Below, one piece after another: positions 8,327 through 16,427 of a DNA stretch of 64,000 bases. Both the position numbers and the translations under genes were made by a program. Below the pieces are notes generated by a model. The model ran no database searches and was not told the origin of the DNA. It saw nothing but the letters and a program-made list of their open reading frames with translations. The stretch covers positions 1-64,000 of the forward strand of contig CAUQXI010000004.1 of the NCBI GenBank assembly GCA_963522145.1. The letters run 5' to 3'. This stretch comes from Mesorhizobium_B sp963522145 (GTDB taxonomy: Bacteria > Pseudomonadota > Alphaproteobacteria > Rhizobiales > Rhizobiaceae). The number at the start of each line of letters is the position of its first letter. Position 1 is the first letter of the stretch.

Positions 8327-9217
8327 GTGTCGCTCTACTCGATCTACGTTCTCGAATACGGCTTCGTGCCGGAATACCACAAGAGCGGCGTCATCTACGG
8401 CGCCCACAATGAAGGTTACGTCAAGCTTCCCTACTGCTACGCCGTGATCAAGGGCGACGGCTGGGCCGCCATGGTCGATGTCGGCTACAACGACCGCGAC
8501 TACGGCAAGTATCTCGGCGACCTCTTCAACGTCCAGAACTGGCGGGGCCCGCGCGAGGTGCTGGCCGAGATCGGCCTGACGCCCGAGGACATCAGCGCCG
8601 TCTTCATCACGCATTCGCATTTCGACCATTTCGGCAATGTCGAGGCATTCCCGAACGCCACCTTCTACATGCAGAAGAAGGAGCTGCAGGACTGGATCTG
8701 GGCGATGACCCTGCCGGACCGCATGCGCTGGATCCTGTCGGGCATCGACACGGGCGACATTCTGCGCGGCGTGCAGCTTGCCCGCGACAAGCGCCTGGTG
8801 GCCGTCGACGGGCCGATGGAGAACGTATTCCCCGGCATCGATCTGCATGTCGCCTATGACAGCCACACCTTCGCCTGCATGTGGGTCACCGTCCGCAACG
8901 ACGGGCAGGCGCAGTCGCAAGACACTTGGGTGCTTGCGGGCGACCTCGTCTACCAGTTCGAGAACCTGAACGGCGCGTCCGAGCAGCTCAGGATAAACGA
9001 CATGTATCTGCCGGTCGGGCTCGCCACGGGCAGCCAGATCAACCTCATCATGGCGACCGAGGCCATGATGAAGCAGGTCGGCTACGAGTCGCGCCGCGTC
9101 ATTCCCGTGCACGAGGCCCGCCTAGAGCAGACGTTCCCCTCCCGCATCTCGCGGGAGAACCTGCGGGTCACGGAAATCTGCGTGGGCGGCGGCGCGGGTT
9201 CGGCGGTGCGGTCTTGA
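8327..9217 (+). CDS. Metallo-beta-lactamase-fold hydrolase (lactonase-like)
   Basis: 296 residues; GTG 8327 follows GGGGGAGG. The binuclear zinc motif HSHFDH gives His96, His98, Asp100 and His101; a later His (YDSHTFACMW) and Asp (LAGDLVYQ) supply the remaining ligands. The overall pattern is that of the N-acyl-homoserine lactonase group of the superfamily, whose members open small lactones. No signal peptide is seen, so it acts in the cytoplasm. In this operon it is the second putative lactonase, of an unrelated fold to the one at 4198, which suggests two lactone intermediates or two stereochemical forms. Confidence 0.85.
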   Translation: MSLYSIYVLEYGFVPEYHKSGVIYGAHNEGYVKLPYCYAVIKGDGWAAMVDVGYNDRDYGKYLGDLFNVQNWRGPREVLAEIGLTPEDISAVFITHSHFDHFGNVEAFPNATFYMQKKELQDWIWAMTLPDRMRWILSGIDTGDILRGVQLARDKRLVAVDGPMENVFPGIDLHVAYDSHTFACMWVTVRNDGQAQSQDTWVLAGDLVYQFENLNGASEQLRINDMYLPVGLATGSQINLIMATEAMMKQVGYESRRVIPVHEARLEQTFPSRISRENLRVTEICVGGGAGSAVRS

Positions 9218-10224
9218 GCCGGACGGACGGATCGACCGGGAGCGGTGCGCGCCTCCGCGACCTTCTGGGCGGTCCGACCGCCGGTATTGCGCTCGCCACG
9301 GTCGTGCTTTTCGCCGTCGGCGGCCTCCTCGCGCCGCAAAGCCTCAGCAGCGGCTCCCTGAGCGGCATGCTGCCCTTTGCGGCCATCCTCGGGTTAGTCG
9401 CGCTCGGGCAGACCCTGGTGATCCAGCAGGGCGGCATCGACCTTTCCGTGCCCGGCATGGTGTCGCTGAGCGCGGTGATCGCCTGCTATTTCTCCATCGG
9501 GCAAACGGGCGGCGGAGTGGCGCTGGCGCTTGCCTGTGCCGTTGGCGCCTGTGCAGCGGCGGGCCTGGTCAGCGGCCTCCTCGTCGCCAAGGTCAACGTG
9601 GCGCCGATCGTAGCGACGATCGGCATGAACGCCCTCCTCTATGGCCTCAACGTGAAGATCTCCGGCGGCACGCCGGTCGCCATCCCCCCGCCGGTCGCCG
9701 CCTTCGTCAACGGCCGGGTGTTCGGCATCACGCAGATCGCCTTCTTCACGGTGGTTGTCGCCGCCGTGGTGATCTTCGCCGTCAAGGCCACCACCTTCGG
9801 GCGCAGCTTCGAGGCGGTGGGCGCCAACCGCCGCGCGGCGCGTGCGGCGGGGATCGTCGCGGACCGCTACCAGATCAGCGCCTATGTCGCGGCCGCCATG
9901 CTTTATGCGGCGGGCGGCATCCTGCTCGGCGGATTGATGCAGCTGCCCAGCCCGCAACAGGGCGACAACTACCTGATGCCGTCCATCGCGGCGACCGTGC
10001 TCGGCGGTACGTCGCTGTTCGGCGGGCGGGGCAATCTCGCGGCGACCGTGATCGCCGCGGTGTTCCTGACCCAGCTCCAGCAGCTTGTGCTGACCACCGG
10101 CGCGAGCGTGGGCGTGCAGTACCTTTTCCAGGGTGCGGCGATCCTGATCGGGGTCGGCATCTACGGCGTGAACTTCAAGAGCCTGGGCCGCACGATCGGC
10201 CTTGGAAGCCGAACGGCCGCGTAA
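9214..10224 (+). CDS. Sugar ABC transporter permease (RbsC-like), importer 1
   Basis: 336 residues from a TTG that overlaps the preceding stop (TTGA); no ATG or GTG in frame gives a better start. It has the hydrophobic profile of RbsC-type permeases, with the family motifs GGIDLSVPG, VGANRRAARAAGI (the ATPase-contact loop) and GGTSLFGGRGN. It should pair in the inner membrane with the permease half of the fusion protein at 11556 and work with the binding protein at 10306. Confidence 0.9.
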   Translation: MSRTDGSTGSGARLRDLLGGPTAGIALATVVLFAVGGLLAPQSLSSGSLSGMLPFAAILGLVALGQTLVIQQGGIDLSVPGMVSLSAVIACYFSIGQTGGGVALALACAVGACAAAGLVSGLLVAKVNVAPIVATIGMNALLYGLNVKISGGTPVAIPPPVAAFVNGRVFGITQIAFFTVVVAAVVIFAVKATTFGRSFEAVGANRRAARAAGIVADRYQISAYVAAAMLYAAGGILLGGLMQLPSPQQGDNYLMPSIAATVLGGTSLFGGRGNLAATVIAAVFLTQLQQLVLTTGASVGVQYLFQGAAILIGVGIYGVNFKSLGRTIGLGSRTAA

Positions 10225-10305
10225 CGGCGCGGGCAACGCTTCGGAGGAGCTCGGCGCGCCCACGCGTGCCGGAATGTGGAACGACTATCGAAACAGGAGG
10301 AACTC

Positions 10306-11493
10306 ATGAAATCGCATCGTAGACCCGCCACGCAAACGGCTGCGGCCTTTGCCGGGCTTTTCGTGGCCCTTTCGGCTGGAAACGCCCTGGCCGAGCCCGC
10401 CGCCTGGTGCAAGTCGATCGTCAACGGCGTGTTCTGCGCGGAGCCCGCGGCCACGCCGCCCAGCTTCTGCGGCACCAAGCAGATTTCGGTCGCTCTTGCC
10501 GACGGCTTCGCCCAGAATCCCTGGCGCCAGATGACGACCGCCGCGGCCATCAACGAGGCGAGCCAGTGCCCCAACGTAACGGGTTGGGACCACACGGACG
10601 GCCAGGGCAACACGCAAAAGGCCATCTCCGACCTGAGCGGCCTGGCTGCGCGCGGCGTGGAAGCCATCGTGGTGTTCCCCGACGCCGGCCCCGCGATGCT
10701 GCCGGCGATCCGCGACGCCTTCAACCAGGGCAGCACGGTGGTCCCTTACCGCGCCCGCGTCGGCGGCGAGGAAGGCAAGGACTATACCGTTTTCGTTGGC
10801 ACCAACTTCCGCCAGGACGGCGTGGACTGGGGCCGGTGGATGGCCAAGGCGCTGAACGGCAAGGGTAACGTGGCCTATCTCGGCGGGCCTGCCGGCACCA
10901 GCCAGAGCCGCGAGCGCGCCGAAGGCATCGCGGAAGCCTTCAAGGACTATCCCGACATCGTACAGATTGGCCAGAAGCCGTTCGAGGTGACGAACTGGGA
11001 CTCTTCCCTTGTCGCGAAATCTCTGACCGCTCTCATCGCCCAGTATCCGCAGATCGACGGCGTGATCGCGGACCTCAGCATGGGCGTCGTCGCCTCCGGC
11101 GTTTTTGAGCGGGCCGGCCGGCCCCTGCCGCTGATCGCCGGCGAAGACGCCAACGTGTTCGGCTGCACCTGGAAGAAGCTCCACGACGCGAATGCCAACG
11201 ACACGTTCCAATTCTCCACCAACAGCGCAGAGCAGTGGAACGTTCGGCTGGCGGTACGCTGGGCGATTGCGGAGGCCGCGGGGGGCAAGATGGACCAGCC
11301 CCTCGTGATCACCGACCCCAAAGGGACGGAGCACGTGGTGGCCGCGGCGGGCGTGAAGGAAGTGACCAACTTCCAACTTGAGGACTCGCTCGAGGGCAAG
11401 ATCTTCTGCAACGCGAAGCTGCCCGAATCCGCCTCCAACGGTACCAGCCTGACCGACGACCAGGTGCTGGAAGCGCTCAAGGGCGGCCTCTGA
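10306..11493 (+). CDS. Periplasmic sugar-binding protein, importer 1
   Basis: 395 residues; ATG 10306 has a strong AGGAGG site. A signal peptide ends around residue 34 (GNALAEPA). The fold is that of type I periplasmic sugar-binding proteins: substrate motifs ALADGFAQNPW, VVFPDAG and a GGPAGTSQSRERAEG hinge region. It is longer than ribose-binding proteins and unusually rich in cysteine for this family (WCKS, VFCAE, SFCGT, ASQCP, FGCTW, FCNAK), which suggests structural disulfides in the periplasm. A strong hairpin follows the gene. The ligand is presumably the compound degraded by the upstream enzymes. Confidence 0.87.
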   Translation: MKSHRRPATQTAAAFAGLFVALSAGNALAEPAAWCKSIVNGVFCAEPAATPPSFCGTKQISVALADGFAQNPWRQMTTAAAINEASQCPNVTGWDHTDGQGNTQKAISDLSGLAARGVEAIVVFPDAGPAMLPAIRDAFNQGSTVVPYRARVGGEEGKDYTVFVGTNFRQDGVDWGRWMAKALNGKGNVAYLGGPAGTSQSRERAEGIAEAFKDYPDIVQIGQKPFEVTNWDSSLVAKSLTALIAQYPQIDGVIADLSMGVVASGVFERAGRPLPLIAGEDANVFGCTWKKLHDANANDTFQFSTNSAEQWNVRLAVRWAIAEAAGGKMDQPLVITDPKGTEHVVAAAGVKEVTNFQLEDSLEGKIFCNAKLPESASNGTSLTDDQVLEALKGGL

Positions 11494-11500
11494 CTAACTC

Positions 11501-11530
11501 CCTGCGGCGCCGGTTGTCCGGCGCCGCAGG
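11501..11530 (+). terminator. Perfect 13-bp hairpin after the binding-protein gene
   Basis: Arms CCTGCGGCGCCGG and CCGGCGCCGCAGG enclose the loop TTGT, eight bases after the stop of the binding-protein gene. No U-tract follows, so it is more likely an mRNA-stabilising or partially attenuating structure that raises binding-protein yield over the downstream transporter gene, as known for other binding-protein operons. Confidence 0.7.
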
Positions 11531-11555
11531 CTCCAACCTCGCACTGTGAGAGGCC

Positions 11556-14090
11556 ATGCAAGCGATGGATCAGCCAGCGTACGCAGAGCACAGCCCCGTG
11601 GGGGCGCAAGCGCCCTTCGGGCTGCGGCTTCAGAACGTCAGCAAGCGCTTCGGCAGTGTGGTGGCCGTCAGGAACATCTCGTTTGCCGCTCGCCGTGGCG
11701 AGATCCACGCCCTGCTGGGCGAGAACGGCGCCGGCAAGTCCACCCTGATGGGCATCGCCTCGGGAACGCTCAGGCCGGACGAGGGCACCATCGAAATCTG
11801 CGGCGAGGCGGTCGAGAATCTTTCGGCGGCCCGCGCGCCGCAACTCGGCCTCGCCATCGTGCATCAGCACCCCGCGGTGCTGCCCGAACTGACCGTGGCC
11901 GAGAACATGCTGCTCGCCGTCCCGCCCGCGTTGCGCAAGGGGCCGCGGAAGGAAAGCGAGTGGGTCGCAGCACAGTTGCGGCGCGTCGGTTGCAGCGTGG
12001 CGCCCAATGTGCGTTTGCGCGACGTGGACATCGCGCAAAGCCACCTGATCGAGCTGGCCAAGGCGCTCGCCATCGAGCCGAGCGTCCTTATTCTGGACGA
12101 GCCCACCGCCGCGCTCACGGCTGATTTGGTCGAGATCCTGTTCCGCAACATCCGTGAGGCCGCCGCGCGCGGCACCGCCGTGGTCTACATCTCCCACCGC
12201 CTTCAGGAGATTCGGCAGATCGCCGGCGCCGTAACAGTGATGCGCGACGGCGAGGTGAAGGGCTCCGGCCCCATCGACAGCCTCGGCGACGACGACATCC
12301 TGCGCCTGATCGTCGGCCGCACGATCGAGAAAGCGTTTCCGCCCAAGGCCGGCGACGCGGTTCGCGAGATTTCGGGCCTGGACGTGGAGAACCTTTCGGG
12401 GAACGGCTTCTCCGGCGTGACGATGTCTGCCCGCCCCGGCGAGATCGTGGGCATCGCCGGCATCACCGGCAATGGCCAAAGCGAGTTCCTGCGTGCCTTG
12501 GCGGGCCTCGAAGGCTGGACCGGCAGCGTTTCGCTGCGCGGCCGCACCGTTTCATCCGGCAGCCCGGGCGCCGCACGGGCAGCCGGCATCGTCTACCTTT
12601 CGCCGGACCGCCAGAAGGAAGGCGTGTTCGGCAGCCTGTCCGTGCGCGAAAACGCCGCGATCGCGGCGCTGCCGCGCTTTGCACGCTTCGGCGTGGTGGA
12701 CCGGGCGCTGGAGCGGCGGCGGGTGGAGGAGCAGAAAGCGTATCTGAGCATCCGCGCCGCTTCCATCGAGCAGAACATCGCCGCACTTTCGGGCGGCAAC
12801 CAGCAGAAGGCCGTTCTGTCGCGCGCGCTTCTCGCCGACGCTTCGCTGATCCTGGCGGAGGAACCCACTGCCGGCGTCGACATGGGCGCGCGCAGCGACA
12901 TCTACCGCATCCTCCGGAACGAGGCGGCCAAGGGCACGCTGGTGGTGATCGTGTCCTCAGACATCATCGAGCTTGAAGGGCTTTGCGACCGCGTACTGGT
13001 GTTTTCCAGCGGCCGGGTCGTCGGCGAGCTTGCGGGCGACGACGTGTCCGAGGCCGCGATCGGCCGCATCATGATCACAGCCACGTCGCAGCGCGACGGC
13101 GGTCCGCGGCACGCTCCCGGCATCGGCCTGCCCTCCTTCCGCGCGCTCGCCGCCAGCGACCATCTTCCGAGCCTTGTGCTGGTGGCCCTCATAGCGCTGC
13201 TTGGCGCCTATGCGTCCGCCCAAAACCTGCGTTTCGTGTCCCCGTTCAACATCGAGAAGATCCTGTTCCTGTCGTCGGCCCTGGCCTTCGTCGCCTTCGG
13301 GCAGTTGTGCGCCGTGCTGACGGCCAGGATCGACCTTTCGGTGGGGCCGCTGGTGGGACTGACCCTCGTGATCGCCTCGTTCTTCCTGAACGAGGGCGCG
13401 GGCGTCGCGACCTTCTGCACCGGACTTATAGCCATGTTCGGCGCCGCCGCGCTGGTCGGCGCGGCCAACGGGCTCCTGATCCGCTTCGGGAACTTCACCG
13501 CCGTGGCCGCGACGCTCGGCCTGTACATCATCCTCCAGGGATTCTCGGTCCTGCTGCGGCCGTTCCCGGACGGCCCGATCAGCGCAGCGGTGATGGACGC
13601 CGTCAAGGCCAAGGTCGGCGGCGTGCCCATCGTGTTCCTGCTTGCGGTCACGCTGGCCGTCTTCCTCGAGATCGCGCTTCGCCGCTCCCGCTGGGGCATG
13701 AGCATCCGCGCCGTCGGCTCCAACGAGAAGGCCGCCGCCCAGATCGGAGTCAAGACCGGCCTGACCGTTGTCGGCGCCTTTGTCGCCTGCAGCGTCCTGA
13801 CGGCCGTCGGAGGCTTGCTGGTGACGGCTCAGCTCGGCATCGGCGACCCCAATCAGGGCGTGGAATACACACTGGGCAGCATCGCCGCCGTTGTTCTGGG
13901 CGGCGCCAGCCTGTTTGGCGGTAAGGGCAGCTTCATCGGCGTGCTGCTCGGCGCCGTTCTGATAATGGAGGTCAACTCCTCCATGGTGTTCCTCGGCCTT
14001 TCGCAGGCTTGGCAGTATTGGTTTATCGGCCTGCTGTCGCTTGTCGCCGTCGCCATCTATTCACAGTCAGGACGCAGAAATGCGTCATAG
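11556..14090 (+). CDS. Sugar ABC transporter ATPase-permease fusion (RbsA-RbsC), importer 1
   Basis: A single continuous 844-residue frame. Residues about 25-510 are a tandem RbsA-type ATPase: first Walker A GENGAGKST (55-63), Walker B LILDEPTAAL, a degenerate second Walker region GITGNGQSE, and signature LSGGNQQKAV. From about residue 525 to the end it is an RbsC-type permease with GQLCAVLTARIDLSVGP, VGSNEKAAAQIG and GGASLFGGKGS. RbsA is normally about 500 residues and separate. The linker (about residues 508-525, rich in Gly/Pro/Arg) joins them without frameshift. The partner permease is at 9214, so the importer would have two different permease subunits, one tethered to the ATPase. Confidence 0.9.
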   Translation: MQAMDQPAYAEHSPVGAQAPFGLRLQNVSKRFGSVVAVRNISFAARRGEIHALLGENGAGKSTLMGIASGTLRPDEGTIEICGEAVENLSAARAPQLGLAIVHQHPAVLPELTVAENMLLAVPPALRKGPRKESEWVAAQLRRVGCSVAPNVRLRDVDIAQSHLIELAKALAIEPSVLILDEPTAALTADLVEILFRNIREAAARGTAVVYISHRLQEIRQIAGAVTVMRDGEVKGSGPIDSLGDDDILRLIVGRTIEKAFPPKAGDAVREISGLDVENLSGNGFSGVTMSARPGEIVGIAGITGNGQSEFLRALAGLEGWTGSVSLRGRTVSSGSPGAARAAGIVYLSPDRQKEGVFGSLSVRENAAIAALPRFARFGVVDRALERRRVEEQKAYLSIRAASIEQNIAALSGGNQQKAVLSRALLADASLILAEEPTAGVDMGARSDIYRILRNEAAKGTLVVIVSSDIIELEGLCDRVLVFSSGRVVGELAGDDVSEAAIGRIMITATSQRDGGPRHAPGIGLPSFRALAASDHLPSLVLVALIALLGAYASAQNLRFVSPFNIEKILFLSSALAFVAFGQLCAVLTARIDLSVGPLVGLTLVIASFFLNEGAGVATFCTGLIAMFGAAALVGAANGLLIRFGNFTAVAATLGLYIILQGFSVLLRPFPDGPISAAVMDAVKAKVGGVPIVFLLAVTLAVFLEIALRRSRWGMSIRAVGSNEKAAAQIGVKTGLTVVGAFVACSVLTAVGGLLVTAQLGIGDPNQGVEYTLGSIAAVVLGGASLFGGKGSFIGVLLGAVLIMEVNSSMVFLGLSQAWQYWFIGLLSLVAVAIYSQSGRRNAS

Positions 14091-14304
14091 GGGTCTCGGG
14101 TCCAGGGCCTGTTACCTGAGCCGGGATACTGTCAGGCTTGGTGTCCTCGATTGTTCCCCCATTTTTGACGGTGACTAGGGAGTTGTCTGTGCGAGACGGG
14201 TTCGCCTCAGACCGACCGCACCACCATCATCCATCGCATAGCGCTGGGTTGGACAGAAGTAGAATTGAAACGCGCATCCGTGCATCCCGTCCGAAGGACT
14301 TACT

Positions 14305-15399
14305 CTACTGCACCATCAATCGCGAGCTGAGTGGCACTCCTGCAGCTCCCACCGCCTTCGGCGATGTCCCGATGCTGCTTTGCATGAAGCGCATTGCCGG
14401 CACCGCCGCGGCAAGTCTGTCGCAAAGTGCCTTGGAAACGGCAGACGGTGCATACGAAGAGAGTACAACGGTCTTAAGGTCGACAAACTGTCCAAGGGCG
14501 TGCGTTGATCCCACCAAGCTAGCGAGGCACTCAGCCTGCCACTGGTCCATCACGGGTCCGAAGTCCGGCCATTGTCCTCGTTCCCAAAGAGAGCTGCTGA
14601 CGAGGCCTTGTTCCGCCAGCATCTGCTCGAGCCTCAGTAATCCGACGACCCGGTTCGTGCTGGAGGTGCCCTGGTAGATTTGGTGGCGGAGAACGAGGCG
14701 GGTATGCAGACGCGCGCCGAGGTAAAAGAACAGGTAGTCGTCGAGTGATTTTGCAGCACCGAAAAGGCTCTCACCGCCCGCTGTGGCGGTGATGTCGTTC
14801 TGCACGAACACCGGTAGACCCACGCTCTCCAGAATGCCGCGCAGACCATTCAGGCCCGCATCCCCCGTGCGTTTCGCACGCCACGCATCGATGTCATCGG
14901 GAACTGCAAGGCCGATGCCCGCAACACGACCCTGTAGCTCTCCCGGCAGGCTATCGATAGCCTCGCGAACCGCCGAAAGCAGGGAGGTGGCACCGGCCAC
15001 GGCGTCGACCGCCTCGATCGGCAGCTTCCGGTAGAAGCGTACGGTGCCAACGAAGTCGATCAGCACAACCTCGACCAAGCGATATCCAAGACCGATCCCT
15101 ACAGCGAACGCGCCTTCGGGATTGAGGGCGAGGCGTACCGTCGGCGGGCCAACGCGGCCGCGCATCACGTCGCCCAAGGCAACAAGCCCCTCCTGTTCAA
15201 GCGACCGCACGATCACCGAGACAGTTTGCGCCGAAAGTCCTGTGCGCTGTCCCACATCCATCCGTGAGATGCCCTCGTTCTGCAGCAGCAGTGACAGCAC
15301 AAGGCGTTCGTTATAGCTGCGGACGCTGAGCGCGTTCATTCCGCTTGCGCGATCGGCGATCCGCAAAGGATTGGGCGGTGCGAATCTCATGTCAGGCAT
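14305..15399 (-). CDS. ROK-family transcriptional regulator
   Basis: 364 residues. An N-terminal winged helix-turn-helix (about residues 30-85; MDVGQRTGLSAQTVSVIVRSL) is followed by a ROK domain with the NDITATAGGE segment. The cysteine cluster that binds zinc in active ROK sugar kinases is absent, so it is a regulator. It lies 59 bp downstream of the SGNH hydrolase gene and is probably cotranscribed with it. It is the likely controller of the divergent region at 16113-16427 and therefore of importer 2. Its inducer would be the imported sugar; not determinable here. It converges with module 1 across a 214-bp gap in which I see no clear gene. Confidence 0.87.
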   Translation of the reverse strand: MPDMRFAPPNPLRIADRASGMNALSVRSYNERLVLSLLLQNEGISRMDVGQRTGLSAQTVSVIVRSLEQEGLVALGDVMRGRVGPPTVRLALNPEGAFAVGIGLGYRLVEVVLIDFVGTVRFYRKLPIEAVDAVAGATSLLSAVREAIDSLPGELQGRVAGIGLAVPDDIDAWRAKRTGDAGLNGLRGILESVGLPVFVQNDITATAGGESLFGAAKSLDDYLFFYLGARLHTRLVLRHQIYQGTSSTNRVVGLLRLEQMLAEQGLVSSSLWERGQWPDFGPVMDQWQAECLASLVGSTHALGQFVDLKTVVLSSYAPSAVSKALCDRLAAAVPAMRFMQSSIGTSPKAVGAAGVPLSSRLMVQ

Positions 15400-15458
15400 G
15401 GCTGAGAACCTGCTCCTGCACGTCAGAACCGACCATTGTCAGGTCATGGGGAGAAGGA

Positions 15459-16112
15459 TCACTCACGACTGTCCGTCCAGCCGATGGCCTCGATCTCCTG
15501 CGCGAGCGCGATGCCCAGTGATCGATGGGCGTCGGCATCGATATGAAAGCCATCATCGGGACTGCAGGCCGCGACCGAACCCGCGTCGAAGAAATGCACC
15601 TCCAGCGAGTCCGCTAGAATCTCGAATTCCAAGGCAAGGTGCCGCGATTTTTCCGGCCCGCCAGCAAAGATCGACTTCCACTCCCGCAGGTCGTCACGCA
15701 TCGGCGGCGGCGCCACGATCATGATCTCGGGAACTTTCCCACCCCTGCCCGGGGCCAGTTCCTTGATATCATAGACGAGGCAGCCGATCCCCATTGCGAC
15801 CTCCGATGGTGGCTGTGCGAAGCGTGCTTTCAGATCGTTCGTCCCTAGCATGATGATCACCAGATCAAGTTCAGCGTGGCTTTGTAGGCACGGTCGCAAA
15901 TAGGTCCGACCGTTCTTGTGAGAGCCTTCCACCGGGTCATCGCGCACGGTGGTGCGCCCACTGAGACCCTCCTCGATGACATACCATCCTGATCCAAGGC
16001 GTTCCCGAAGCACCCCCGGCCATCGTTCGTGCGCTGCGAAGCGCTCAAGCGGCCCACGACCCGGAATCTGTCCATGAGTGTTCGAGTCTCCGAAGCACAG
16101 GACGGTTCTCAT
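15459..16112 (-). CDS. SGNH/GDSL hydrolase, copy 1
   Basis: 217 residues; ATG 16112 has GGAGGG upstream. The SGNH blocks are intact: Ser10 in FGDSNTHG, GTND at residues 90-93, and the Asp/His pair in DDGFH (Asp187, His190). No signal peptide is seen, so it is cytoplasmic. The family includes arylesterases, thioesterases and carbohydrate acetylesterases. Because it flanks a sugar importer together with a paralogue at 21168, deacylation of an imported acylated sugar is plausible, but this is inference. Confidence 0.88.
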   Translation of the reverse strand: MRTVLCFGDSNTHGQIPGRGPLERFAAHERWPGVLRERLGSGWYVIEEGLSGRTTVRDDPVEGSHKNGRTYLRPCLQSHAELDLVIIMLGTNDLKARFAQPPSEVAMGIGCLVYDIKELAPGRGGKVPEIMIVAPPPMRDDLREWKSIFAGGPEKSRHLALEFEILADSLEVHFFDAGSVAACSPDDGFHIDADAHRSLGIALAQEIEAIGWTDSRE

Positions 16113-16169
16113 GCAGTTGCCCTCCGATCCGGCAGATTGCGCCAGCCGGAATGATGCAGACGCCCAGGG

Positions 16170-16198
16170 CATATACAAGCGCGGGGATATTCATTCAA
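16170..16198 (-). promoter_or_regulatory. Sigma70-like promoter for the SGNH-ROK unit
   Basis: Reading leftward, TTGAAT (16198-16193) and TATATG (16175-16170) are separated by exactly 17 bp and lie about 60 bp before the SGNH start. Each box matches four of six consensus bases. Confidence 0.45.
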
Positions 16199-16206
16199 TC
16201 TGAATA
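16188..16206. promoter_or_regulatory. Inverted repeat, candidate ROK operator
   Basis: TATTCA-N7-TGAATA overlaps the -35 box of the leftward promoter and lies 5 bp before the rightward TTGACA. AT-rich inverted repeats with this spacing are typical of ROK regulators such as Mlc and NagC. One site could control both directions. Confidence 0.45.
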
Positions 16207-16427
16207 ACTATTGACAGTGTCGGACGTGTGTGATTTCGAGGCATTCGGAGGATCGTTTCCATCGTTGCTTGCGCCGGCCGAGGGGTCACCCCTACCAGCC
16301 GGTTGGTGCCCTGTCAGAGGGCGGGCTTCGGCTGCCCGCAGCCGGGGCGGAGCTTTGCGCGCCTGGACCTTCCCCGATTGGTCGCCGAACCGGCGCACCG
16401 TGGATGAGCACTGCAAGGAGGAGCTCG

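Larger units (their letters stand above)
16113..16427. other. Divergent control region of module 2 (315 bp, no gene)
   Basis: This gap separates the leftward SGNH-ROK unit from the rightward importer 2 operon. It contains the leftward promoter and inverted repeat listed separately, a rightward -35-like TTGACA at 16211-16216 without a good -10, and then about 190 bp of leader before the binding-protein start. Open frames across the leader lack ribosome sites and look accidental. Confidence 0.5.

Noticed and set aside
6686..9112. 808-codon open frame on the minus strand
   Set aside because: It lies antisense to the third hydroxyacid dehydrogenase, SDR, helical protein and MBL-fold genes, which have motifs and ribosome sites; long antisense frames are expected in DNA this rich in GC.
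6917..9217. Vitamin B6 degradation (SDR plus MBL-fold 4-pyridoxolactonase)
   Set aside because: The pairing superficially resembles the Mesorhizobium pathway, but the MBL protein does not resemble 4-pyridoxolactonase beyond the metal motif, and the other pathway enzymes are absent.
14091..14304. Possible small gene or insertion remnant between convergent genes
   Set aside because: I looked for terminal repeats, transposase motifs and coding frames and found only a weak GTCTG/CAGAC hairpin.
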